A stretch of 64,000 nt of DNA, from positions 1-64,000 of the forward strand of contig JAIBCC010000013.1 in the NCBI GenBank assembly GCA_019694395.1, in the 5' to 3' direction. The notes under the pieces are model-generated. The model was not told the DNA's origin. It made no database searches and saw only the letters and a list, made by a program, of their open reading frames with translations. The translations under genes were made by a program, and so were the position numbers. The number at the start of each line of letters is the position of its first letter. The stretch's first letter is position 1. Of the stretch, positions 17,637 to 25,988 are shown in pieces. Origin of the DNA: Pyrinomonadaceae bacterium. Its GTDB lineage: Bacteria > Acidobacteriota > Blastocatellia > Pyrinomonadales > Pyrinomonadaceae.

Positions 17637-18929
17637 TTAATGAAATTGCGGAATGGAATTAGTTTGAACTTTTTTAGTAAGTTGGTAATTTTTTGCCTCG
17701 ATCTGGCTTAATCGGGTGCGAAAAACTTCACCCAGGCGGTTGGTGTTTGGTTCCAGATTGTATTTTTCGATAACCCGTTTTCGACCTGCTTTTCCGATTT
17801 TAAGCCTCAGTTTAGGAGAGTTGATTAAACTTTCGATTGCTAAGGCAAGCTCGGTTTCGTCCGAAGGGGCAACCAAAATCCCATCAATATTGTTGCGAAT
17901 CAATTCCGGAATGCCTGTAATGTGAGTTGTAACGCAGGGAATTTCCATTGCCATCGCCTCCATCAAAACAACTGGAATACCTTCAGCAAAGCTGGCGAGA
18001 ACAAAAATGTCGGCTTTAGCATATAATGCGCGGATTCGATCCTGATTAACTGCCCCCTCAAAGGTTACATAACTTTGCAGTCTATTTTCTTGAACATAGT
18101 TTTCCAATGATTGTCGATCTGGTCCGTCACCGACCAAACGCAAATGAACTTTATATTTTTGGTCAATCAATTCTTTGACCGATTTGAGTAAAATATGTTG
18201 TCCCTTGACCGGAACTAAACGTCCGACACAAATTATTTCAAAAATTTCAGAGTTTTCATTAAATTGGCGTGGTGTGAATTTAGCCGGATCAACTCCCAGC
18301 GGAGTGATTTCAAATTTGTGCCATTCGGTCGGTGAACAAATCTGCATCAATTGGCTGCGGGCAAAAGAGCCGATGCAGCAAATAAATTGGGACTCGGCGA
18401 TTTTTTCGGCTAAAAGATAATTTTCGACATTATAAAATTCATCAGGTCCGTGAACAGTTATTGAGAAAGTCAGATCAAAAATCTTTTTAGCAATTAAAGC
18501 AACGGTTGAAGCCGGCGTGGCAAAATGAACGTGCAGGTGTTTACATTCGCGGTTTTCTACCCAGAAACCAAGCATAACTGCTTCAATAAAATAAAAGAGA
18601 CCATAAACAATTTTTCGGAAGTCAGTTTTTCCGAGGGAAATTGCGTAAATTAATCCTTTGAGATATTTGATCGGTCTTTCGAAAAACACCGAAAAATGTG
18701 CTCTGAAAGCACCACTGAAACCCTCCTTTTTGATGTAATAGGTTTTTTGGGCTTCCGACTTTTCCTCTTCAGTCAGATTTTCAATAGCTCGGTCAGGTTC
18801 ATTGACCGAAGCAACACAAATATCAAAACCCTTAGATTTTAAGTGTAATATCTCACGCAAAATAAAAGTGTGCGAGATTGCCGGATAACGGCTGACAAGA
18901 TAGGCAAGTTTTATGGTTTCATTTTGCAT
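17637..18929 (-). CDS. GT4 glycosyltransferase (WcaL/colanic-acid type)
   Basis: 430 residues with a GT-B fold. N-terminal LAYLVSRYPAISHTFILREI and HLHVHFATPASTVA are typical of the WcaL-like branch. The C-terminal donor site has GRLVPVKGQHILLKS, LVGDGPDR, FEGAV, and the EX7E region FAEGIPVVLMEAMAMEIPCV. It adds one sugar to the undecaprenyl-linked repeat unit. Its start codon shares a base with the stop of the polymerase gene (TAATG), which indicates coupled translation. Confidence 0.92.
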   Translation of the reverse strand: MQNETIKLAYLVSRYPAISHTFILREILHLKSKGFDICVASVNEPDRAIENLTEEEKSEAQKTYYIKKEGFSGAFRAHFSVFFERPIKYLKGLIYAISLGKTDFRKIVYGLFYFIEAVMLGFWVENRECKHLHVHFATPASTVALIAKKIFDLTFSITVHGPDEFYNVENYLLAEKIAESQFICCIGSFARSQLMQICSPTEWHKFEITPLGVDPAKFTPRQFNENSEIFEIICVGRLVPVKGQHILLKSVKELIDQKYKVHLRLVGDGPDRQSLENYVQENRLQSYVTFEGAVNQDRIRALYAKADIFVLASFAEGIPVVLMEAMAMEIPCVTTHITGIPELIRNNIDGILVAPSDETELALAIESLINSPKLRLKIGKAGRKRVIEKYNLEPNTNRLGEVFRTRLSQIEAKNYQLTKKVQTNSIPQFH

Positions 18930-20320
18930 TAGGTTAAAACTCTCCGAAAATTAAAGTAATTGGCGGTAAGGGGAACATTTGACAAATTATTTTCATTATT
19001 TCTTCCCAAACCCTCTTTTTTAGATTGCAAATAGGCTTCCGTCCAACCGGAAAGAATAAAAAGCAGATGAACAACCTGTTCACCCATATAAACTGTGGCA
19101 ATGGAAATAAAGATAGCGAGATAAATTCCCGCCAGTGTAAAGGCGAGCGAGCTTCCGGGCGGAACGGACGGGGGCAAGCTAAAACCGCGTTTCAACAAAC
19201 GAACGAACATCCAGAGAAAAAGCCCGACCAAAAAACCAAGCGCGATCAGTCCGTGCATTAATGACAAAAGCAGAAAATAATTATCAATCGAGGGCATTCC
19301 CGAAACTTTAGGGTAAGTATTTCTGCCCCAACCCCAAACGCTTTTTTCAATCGCAATATCAATGTATTTGTCCATCAATTCTTTGCGATAAGCGGCTGTT
19401 TCCTGAGAATCACTTTTTGCATTTGCTCGTCCAACTGAGGCATATGACCAAAAACTAATTGCCGCCGGAATTCCGATAAACAAAATTCCAGATAAAACTA
19501 AAATAATACCGAGCGTCCGTTTTTTTGTGCGTCCAATTGCAATCACAACTGCCGCTGCAATTCCTCCAAGCCACGGTCCGCGACAACCTGTCATAATGCT
19601 TCCTGCCAGAATCCCAAGTGTGATAATTTGAGCTTTGGAAAGTTTATTGAACCATTTGAGTTTTTTGAAATAGGGTTCCCATGCTCCGCACCATTCCAGC
19701 CAACGGGCTAAACGATAACCGATGATGATGATGACACCTGCCAAAATCGCGTGTCCGTAGGGTCCGGCAATTCGCGCAAATCCATTGCGGAAAGTCGTCA
19801 CCCAACCTTCACCCTGACCCGGAAAGAATCTGTCCAAAATCAATCGAAAAGGAGTTGCGCCAAATTTAAACTCATAAACGGCAGTTACCGAAATGATAAA
19901 AATCAACCAGACTACTCGTTTGGCAAAAACTTCACGCAAACCCTGAGGTTCGATTAGAGATTTAGCCAAAATATAAGGCATCACGACCGTGCAGATCATA
20001 TCCACCATTAGATTCTGCGCTTCGTTGTATCCGGCGTTGAGATATTCCGAAAATCCGACACAAAATGCATAGCCGAAAACCAGAAAATCAGTAACTGAGA
20101 ATTTCCAATGTTTTTCGCCCTTGATTGCCCAGACAATAAAAATAGGAATGATCGTTGCTTCATTCATCGTCGGGTCAGGCAAACCCGGCAGCATACAGCG
20201 GTAATAATTTGGCAAAATCAGCAACACCGGCAGATAGAGAGAGATAAAGGTTTCCTGCGGCGATTTTTTTAATAGCCACACAATTGCCAGAATTCCCGGA
20301 ATGAGCGCCACAAAATTCAC
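18929..20320 (-). CDS. Wzy-like EPS polymerase / O-antigen ligase family membrane protein
   Basis: 463 residues with about ten predicted membrane helices and a larger periplasmic stretch (about 170-230 and 300-350). The motif GRNTYPKVSGMPSIDNYFLLLSLMHG resembles the conserved block of the O-antigen ligase/polymerase family (Wzy_C). It would polymerise flipped repeat units at the outer face of the inner membrane. I chose GTG at 20320: GGGAGGT lies six bases before it, and it overlaps the upstream stop as GTGA. A TTG at 20335 is in frame but has no ribosome-binding site. Confidence 0.82.
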   Translation of the reverse strand: MNFVALIPGILAIVWLLKKSPQETFISLYLPVLLILPNYYRCMLPGLPDPTMNEATIIPIFIVWAIKGEKHWKFSVTDFLVFGYAFCVGFSEYLNAGYNEAQNLMVDMICTVVMPYILAKSLIEPQGLREVFAKRVVWLIFIISVTAVYEFKFGATPFRLILDRFFPGQGEGWVTTFRNGFARIAGPYGHAILAGVIIIIGYRLARWLEWCGAWEPYFKKLKWFNKLSKAQIITLGILAGSIMTGCRGPWLGGIAAAVVIAIGRTKKRTLGIILVLSGILFIGIPAAISFWSYASVGRANAKSDSQETAAYRKELMDKYIDIAIEKSVWGWGRNTYPKVSGMPSIDNYFLLLSLMHGLIALGFLVGLFLWMFVRLLKRGFSLPPSVPPGSSLAFTLAGIYLAIFISIATVYMGEQVVHLLFILSGWTEAYLQSKKEGLGRNNENNLSNVPLTANYFNFRRVLT

Positions 20321-20928
20321 CCGTTGACCTCCCAAAAATATTTACAGCGTAAATTATCAAGAATGGGCTGCAGTTGAGAATCAAAAGATCCTTCACGCTT
20401 TTCGATCAATTTAATCCAAGGGAGTTTGGCACTTTGTTCTTTCATTTTCTGCGCCAACTCATCAAATTTTGCTACTTCTTTAGCGGGAACTCCCGCCACT
20501 ACCGAATTTTCCGGAACATCACGATTAACAACCGCTCCCGCAGCGATTATTACGTTTGCACCAATCGTGACATTTGGCAAAATGATTGCCCCGTGACCAA
20601 TGAAAACATTGTCCCGAATATCAATTTTGCCAACCCGGTCGATCTTCCAGCCAAAAGCACGATTGATCATATTGACCGAGCCGTCGTGACCAAATAGCGT
20701 GCAGCCCGAAAGCCGCACATTGTTGCCTAACCGGACATATTTCGGATCGGTAAAAACTACGTTGGTTTGAATTGCACAATCTTCACCCATCCCGAACAGA
20801 AAATTACGTTTTTTCAAAAAATCTGCCCATTCCTCACCATTTGGCTGGCAAAAACATAAATACAACTTAGTCGCCCGCCCGTAACGAAAGGCAATAAAAC
20901 GGAGCAGTTTTTTAAGGATACTTCTCAT
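20317..20928 (-). CDS. hexapeptide acyltransferase (WcaF/colanic-acid type)
   Basis: 203 residues. The middle (about 55-145) is a left-handed beta-helix with DPKYVRLGNNVRLSG, FIGHGAIILPNVTIGANVIIAAGAVVNRDVPENSVVAGVPAKEV, the standard end of acetyltransferase helices. An acidic and basic C-terminal helix follows. It probably O-acylates a sugar of the repeat unit using acetyl-CoA (inference). It overlaps Wzx upstream (ATGA) and Wzy downstream (GTGA) by four bases each. Confidence 0.87.
   Translation of the reverse strand: MRSILKKLLRFIAFRYGRATKLYLCFCQPNGEEWADFLKKRNFLFGMGEDCAIQTNVVFTDPKYVRLGNNVRLSGCTLFGHDGSVNMINRAFGWKIDRVGKIDIRDNVFIGHGAIILPNVTIGANVIIAAGAVVNRDVPENSVVAGVPAKEVAKFDELAQKMKEQSAKLPWIKLIEKREGSFDSQLQPILDNLRCKYFWEVNG
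20327..20333 (-). promoter_or_regulatory. ribosome-binding site deciding the GTG start of the Wzy gene
   Basis: GGGAGGT on the minus strand ends seven bases before GTG at 20320. It lies inside the upstream acyltransferase gene and supports the GTG rather than the earlier in-frame TTG start. Confidence 0.7.
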
Positions 20929-22544
20929 AATTTTTCTGTTTGAGGGGTAAATTTTCCCGATTTTTTGAAACCGAATTTTTCTGCTTTACTTGTAAGCTGT
21001 AAGAGGATTTTTTCCTTTTCGGATTGACCGGCAAATTTATAGAAAAGTGCAGCATTTGTGATGAGATAAACCATTCCAAAGAATCCTGAAACAATAAGCA
21101 GCAAAACACGATTCGTTCCGGCGGAATTGATCAAAGGCTGACCAATTTGGAAAATGCCAAACCCCACCAAATAGGGAACCAGACCGGGAATTAAAACCTT
21201 GGAAAAATAGTTTCCGAAATTGATTTGGAGGATACGATTGCTGTAACAAATATAAAAAACTGAGCTGATGATCATACTCAAGGCAACCGTATTAGCAATG
21301 ACCAAGATACCTGTTCCAAAGAAAAATAAACCCGTCGGGACAATTATCAAAATCAGTAAAAATTGAGAAACCGGATAAAAAGTTTCCCGAAATGGTTTAT
21401 TTGCTCCACGATGAAAAGCCGATGCAGGTCCGGTTAATTCATTGATTTGATATGGAAAAGTGAAAATCATCAGAATTGTTGCTGAGAGGGCGATTTCCTC
21501 TTTAGCTCCCATCCAAATATTCATTAGCGGAACTGCAAAAGCACACATAAATCCCATCATCAATCCGGTCAAAGAACTCTGATAACGTGAGCTGGAAAGA
21601 TAAACTCCGGCAATTTCATCTTTCCAATCGCGGCTTTGCATATTAGACATTGCGGGTAAAAGTGCAGCATTCATCGAACCGGTGATTTGACTTGCCATCA
21701 CCGGAAATTTTTCGCCGACATCAAATAATCCGGTTACTTTGACTCCCAGCAAACTACCTGCGATAACCTTTTCCGCCGAATACAAAATCATACTGAGCAA
21801 ACCGTTTATTTGAACGATTGCGCCGTAACCGTAAAATAATTTTAGCGATTCACGATTGACAAATTTGGGGCTGAGTTTAAGTGTCGGCAGAAAATGACGG
21901 CAAATTAAGAAATAAGCAACGGTGGCAACTACATAACGAATAACAAAAGCCCACATCAATGCGTAAATTCCAAAACCTGACAACAAAAAAGCGAAAATCA
22001 GAATTGCTTCCAGGCAAAAAGTGAAAACCCAAACTTTTGTTTGGGCTTCGATTTCTTGCAACCCGTGCAAAACATATGCAAATGCGCCAAAAGTTAGATC
22101 AAGCAGAAAGGTGGCGGCAGTGGTAAAAATCAATATAAAAGCCGTTCTCTGCAATTCGGGCGAAACTTTAAAAAGTGCAATTATCAAAGGCAATCCAAAC
22201 CATAATCCGATCAATAAAACAATGCTAAGGGAAAGCGTGACGGCAAGTCCGCTGGATAAAAGTGAATTGATTTTTTCTTTCTGATCTTTGGCAATGTATT
22301 CCGCCGTGTAGCGAATGTAAACATTGGTTACTCCGAAAGCACTCATTCCCAAATAGCCGATGACGATGAAACAGGCTGCCCAGATTCCGTATTCTTCAAG
22401 TGAAACGTAAGTCAGGGTAAGCGGCGGCAAAAAGAGTCTGGTTGCCATATAAAAAATTTTGGAAACAATTCCTAATGAAAAATTTTTTGCCAACAATTTT
22501 TTTTGTTCGTGTTTTTCGTTGGTGGTTTTTAATTGATCGCCCAT
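20925..22544 (-). CDS. Wzx-type polysaccharide flippase
   Basis: 539 residues with about 12-14 predicted membrane helices, of the MOP/MATE-like polysaccharide transporter family. The N-terminus NFSLGIVSKIFYMATRLFLPPLTLTYVSLEEYGIWAACF is the typical first helix and YGIW motif of Wzx proteins. It moves the undecaprenyl-linked repeat unit across the inner membrane for polymerisation by the neighbouring Wzy. Its start lies 16 bases inside the preceding glycosyltransferase gene and its stop overlaps the next gene by four bases. Confidence 0.92.
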   Translation of the reverse strand: MGDQLKTTNEKHEQKKLLAKNFSLGIVSKIFYMATRLFLPPLTLTYVSLEEYGIWAACFIVIGYLGMSAFGVTNVYIRYTAEYIAKDQKEKINSLLSSGLAVTLSLSIVLLIGLWFGLPLIIALFKVSPELQRTAFILIFTTAATFLLDLTFGAFAYVLHGLQEIEAQTKVWVFTFCLEAILIFAFLLSGFGIYALMWAFVIRYVVATVAYFLICRHFLPTLKLSPKFVNRESLKLFYGYGAIVQINGLLSMILYSAEKVIAGSLLGVKVTGLFDVGEKFPVMASQITGSMNAALLPAMSNMQSRDWKDEIAGVYLSSSRYQSSLTGLMMGFMCAFAVPLMNIWMGAKEEIALSATILMIFTFPYQINELTGPASAFHRGANKPFRETFYPVSQFLLILIIVPTGLFFFGTGILVIANTVALSMIISSVFYICYSNRILQINFGNYFSKVLIPGLVPYLVGFGIFQIGQPLINSAGTNRVLLLIVSGFFGMVYLITNAALFYKFAGQSEKEKILLQLTSKAEKFGFKKSGKFTPQTEKL

Positions 22545-23869
22545 CTTTCCACCTCCGCAGATTTTTCAAATTGAGGATCAGATTCAACTAAAGTCTTTTT
22601 ATATAACTCGATTACCGAACCAATTTTTGCCTCCCAACCAAAAAGTTTTTCGGCTCGTTTTCTGCCTGCTTTGCCCCGATTTTGCCATTTTGTCGGGTTG
22701 GCTAAAACACTGCAAAAGGCATCATACAATCCGAAAATAACCGCTTCAGTTCCATTCGGAGCAATTGCTTCGCCAACTTCGCTGTCAACAATTTCTTTTG
22801 GTCCCCCATAATCAACGGCAATGACGGGACGTGCTGTTGCCATTGCTTCAAGCAGAACTGCACCGCCCGATTCGCGCACCGATGGAAGGCAAAAAACGTG
22901 ACAATCTTGCATTTTTTCTGATATTTCCGGCAAACTTAAATTCCCGTAAAATTTTGCAATTTGATTTAAACCCAGTTCGTTGGCTAAGTTTTGCCATTCC
23001 TCTCGCATCGGACCCTCACCAACAATGGAAAGTTCAACGGGAAATTCGAGAGAAAAACGCCGGACGGCTTCAAGCAATAAAGAAACTGCTTTCGCCGGAA
23101 TCAGCCGCCCGACAAAGAGAATTTTCAAAGCATTATTTTGATCGGGAATTGTTTGCCATTCGGTCGGTTTGAACAAATTCAAATCAACTCCGTTTTCCAG
23201 CATTGGTAAACATTTGGCTTGATACTTTTTAGGAAAAGCCGCAATTGTGCTTACCGTCGCGGTCAGAATCTTTTTCGCATTTCGAGCCGAACCGATGAAA
23301 AGATCAAAAATTCTGCCGATTTTTTTGATCGGGTAAAACCAGGCGGAATCTGCCTTCATCAGTTCGGGAAAATTCTTTGGCGATTCCAAACCACCGTTCA
23401 AAGGTCCGACAATTAATGGCAATCCGGTTTTATGAAGCGAAGTTGGTGCGGACGGGGAAACGGGGGTCACTGCATGAACGATGTCCCAATTTTTACCATT
23501 TTTAATTTGGCGTTTAACCTCTCTTTTTGCCAACCAATCATAAATAAAAAAATCTATTTGCGAGAGTAGGAAAACGGCGTGTTCACTATGCGGAAAAAGT
23601 TTATTTGCAATTTTCCACAACGGGGCGGCAAACCATTCCGTATCAATAAAAATTATTTCCGAATTATTAAGCGGTGAATTATATTTTTTGAGAATTTCGC
23701 GGTTTCTGATGTGGGTAATTAGAGTGACAGGAACTTTAGTCGAAAGACGTGAATACCATTCCCAACCTATCTGGGAAACAGACCCCATTCCCGCCCCGCA
23801 TTGATATGCCGAAAGTAATACGCGGGGCGAAAATTGGTTTTGCTGTTTGTGGGAATTCTTTTTACTCAT
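22529..23869 (-). CDS. GT4 glycosyltransferase
   Basis: 446 residues, GT-B fold. Near the N-terminus is LLSAYQCGAGMGSVSQIGWEW, typical of a GT4 group found in EPS loci. The C-terminal donor domain has ILFVGRLIPAKAVSLLLEA, IVGEGPMREEW, FYGNLS and the EX7E motif SGGAVLLEAMATARPVIAVDYGG. It adds a sugar to the growing repeat unit on the cytoplasmic side. The start overlaps the preceding stop by one base (TAATG). Confidence 0.92.
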   Translation of the reverse strand: MSKKNSHKQQNQFSPRVLLSAYQCGAGMGSVSQIGWEWYSRLSTKVPVTLITHIRNREILKKYNSPLNNSEIIFIDTEWFAAPLWKIANKLFPHSEHAVFLLSQIDFFIYDWLAKREVKRQIKNGKNWDIVHAVTPVSPSAPTSLHKTGLPLIVGPLNGGLESPKNFPELMKADSAWFYPIKKIGRIFDLFIGSARNAKKILTATVSTIAAFPKKYQAKCLPMLENGVDLNLFKPTEWQTIPDQNNALKILFVGRLIPAKAVSLLLEAVRRFSLEFPVELSIVGEGPMREEWQNLANELGLNQIAKFYGNLSLPEISEKMQDCHVFCLPSVRESGGAVLLEAMATARPVIAVDYGGPKEIVDSEVGEAIAPNGTEAVIFGLYDAFCSVLANPTKWQNRGKAGRKRAEKLFGWEAKIGSVIELYKKTLVESDPQFEKSAEVERWAIN

Positions 23870-24882
23870 TAGGCTTCCTTGTATTCAATTAAACCGCGAC
23901 GGTTGGTGGTGTTTTTGTCACGATAAAATTGGAGCTGCCCGACGAAAATCGGGAAATGTTGCAACTGAGAATGAAAACCGTATAGCAGAAGAGTGTATAG
24001 ATCATCGGTTTTCCAACGCATTTTGTAGGCTGAGCGAAAGCTCATAACTAGGAAAAAGGTTAAAAAAACAATTAAAGGAATTAAGGAAAAAAATAGAATG
24101 CCTCCGATTATTGATGCTAAAAATAAAAATGAAAGAATCAAAGTTCGGGAAATATTGCGCCGAACATCTTCTTTCCATAATGGTATTTCCGTTTGACTCA
24201 ATCGGTTTGAAATTTCGGCGTAGGCATAACCCGTTCGGGTGGCACGCCGCCAATATTGAGAAAAATGTTTGATTGCCAGATCGTGTTCGGTCATCAGCGC
24301 ATCAATATGTGAGATCACAAACCCTTCCATCCGCATCCGGCTACACATTTCCGGTTCCTCTCCGGCAATCAAATTTTCGTTATAGCCTTGAACTTTTTCC
24401 AAAATCTCACGCCGTATCAAAGCATCGCCGCCGCAATATTGGGCGTTTCCAATTGGTGAGATCCAATCTAAATCGAGGACACGGTTATAAATAGAGGAAT
24501 TCGGGTAAATCTCCCGACGATGACCGAAAACCACTGCCACAAATGGATTGACGAATTCATTCAGTGCTTTATTAACAAAGTCCGGTTCAAGAATAGTGTC
24601 TCCATCCAAAAACAAAATGAAAGGAGCCTTTGCGGCTCTCCAGCCCGCGTTGCGACCAAGGGCAGCAGTCGGTCTTTCCGGCTTTACAGAAATAACCTTC
24701 GCGCCAAACCTGGTCGCAACTTCCGCGCTGTCATCGGTTGAAGCCGAATCGACATATATAATTTCGACCTCCTCGCCCGGAAAATTCATTGCTTTGACTG
24801 ATTCAAGACATCGAACCAGTCGTGATCCTTCATTTCTGCCGATTATTACCACCGACAAAATTAGGTGGTTGCTTTTTTTCAT
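23869..24882 (-). CDS. GT2 glycosyltransferase with C-terminal membrane segments
   Basis: 337 residues. The GT-A domain shows LSVVIIGRNEGSRLVRCLES, YVDSASTDDSAEVA, GRNAGWRAA and the metal motif LFLDGDTILE, then GGDALIRREIL and GEEPEMCSRMR. Two membrane helices (about 235-285) follow, then a short cytoplasmic tail. It resembles glycosyltransferases that add inner residues of the EPS repeat. It overlaps the upstream GT4 gene by four bases. Confidence 0.9.
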   Translation of the reverse strand: MKKSNHLILSVVIIGRNEGSRLVRCLESVKAMNFPGEEVEIIYVDSASTDDSAEVATRFGAKVISVKPERPTAALGRNAGWRAAKAPFILFLDGDTILEPDFVNKALNEFVNPFVAVVFGHRREIYPNSSIYNRVLDLDWISPIGNAQYCGGDALIRREILEKVQGYNENLIAGEEPEMCSRMRMEGFVISHIDALMTEHDLAIKHFSQYWRRATRTGYAYAEISNRLSQTEIPLWKEDVRRNISRTLILSFLFLASIIGGILFFSLIPLIVFLTFFLVMSFRSAYKMRWKTDDLYTLLLYGFHSQLQHFPIFVGQLQFYRDKNTTNRRGLIEYKEA

Positions 24883-25988
24883 ACAGCGGCTCCTTTGCTC
24901 ATTAAAATTTCGGTGGCTGATTCATTTTCTTCAATTAATCGGCGGTAATTCTCAATGCCAAAAGTGTTAGAGAATCGGGTTTTGAGGGTAAAATTTCCAC
25001 TTTTTGTAATTCTGTTTAAAATTTCCTGATCTGTTTTCATCAGTTCATTCAGACAAAAAGCCAAATCGTTAATATTATTTGCCCGAAAATGGAAACCATC
25101 TACTTTATCAGTCACTAACGAACCTGCACCCCCTTCATCGGGAACCAAGACCGGAACATTTGCCGCCATTGCTTCCAAAATTGCCAAACCAAACGGTTCA
25201 GTCGGGCAAAGATGCAGTAAAAGATCCGCTTTAACCAATTCTTGAGCAATATTCGAATTGAATCCGGCAAATTTTACATTCAGATTGTTTTGTGCGGCTC
25301 GGGTTTGGAAAGTTTCAAATTCCGAACCCGTTCCATAAATTGTAAAATCCAGCTCGGAAAGTTCGGGATGAGTGTCTAGTGCGTCGAGCAACAGATCAAT
25401 TCTTTTGATTGGATCAATTCGGGAAATGATCGCCACTTTTTTAATTCCATTTTGCTCGAACGGTAGTCTTTTTGGACAATTTGTAACCTTTTCAGGTATC
25501 AGAAAATTTTCGATAACTTTGATCTTTTCTGCTCGCACTCCGTGAGTTTTAAGCTTCTCTTTCACAAATTCGGAAACGGCTACTAATTTGACATCAAAAA
25601 AATTGAGAAGTTTTTTGCGTCCGTAGCTTAACCGCTCGTCAGTTCCGCCGTGAACAACATGCAGATGACTAACCTTTCGGCGATAAAACAGATTCAGAAT
25701 AATCAGGGCAAATGAATGAACAATCCCGGTGGCAATAAAAACAAGTTCATTATTTTTTGCCAAAATAGGCTGGAGTTTTTTGGCAAAATCCTTGGCTCCG
25801 GCAAAAGTTTGGGTTCCGAAATTCATTCGTTTTGCTTCTTCAATGGCTAAACCCGGCGGAGCAAAAATCCAAGCATCGAACTCGGAACGCAAACCGTCGC
25901 AAGTTGCAAGCGCCATTTGCTCCGTGCCGTATAGATTGCCGCTATGAAGCGCATAGATCAGAGTTTTTTTCGTTGGTTCTAGTTCCAT
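24879..25988 (-). CDS. GT4 glycosyltransferase
   Basis: 369 residues, GT-B fold. The acceptor half has LIYALHSGNLYGTEQMAL, HLHVVHGGTDERLSYGRKK; the donor half has VAIISRIDPIKRIDLLLDAL, IYGTGSEFE, KFAGF, and the EX7E motif EPFGLAILEAMAANVPVLVPDEGG. It is predicted to transfer a sugar to a lipid-linked oligosaccharide. Its start lies ten bases inside the Wzc-like gene. Confidence 0.92.
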   Translation of the reverse strand: MELEPTKKTLIYALHSGNLYGTEQMALATCDGLRSEFDAWIFAPPGLAIEEAKRMNFGTQTFAGAKDFAKKLQPILAKNNELVFIATGIVHSFALIILNLFYRRKVSHLHVVHGGTDERLSYGRKKLLNFFDVKLVAVSEFVKEKLKTHGVRAEKIKVIENFLIPEKVTNCPKRLPFEQNGIKKVAIISRIDPIKRIDLLLDALDTHPELSELDFTIYGTGSEFETFQTRAAQNNLNVKFAGFNSNIAQELVKADLLLHLCPTEPFGLAILEAMAANVPVLVPDEGGAGSLVTDKVDGFHFRANNINDLAFCLNELMKTDQEILNRITKSGNFTLKTRFSNTFGIENYRRLIEENESATEILMSKGAAV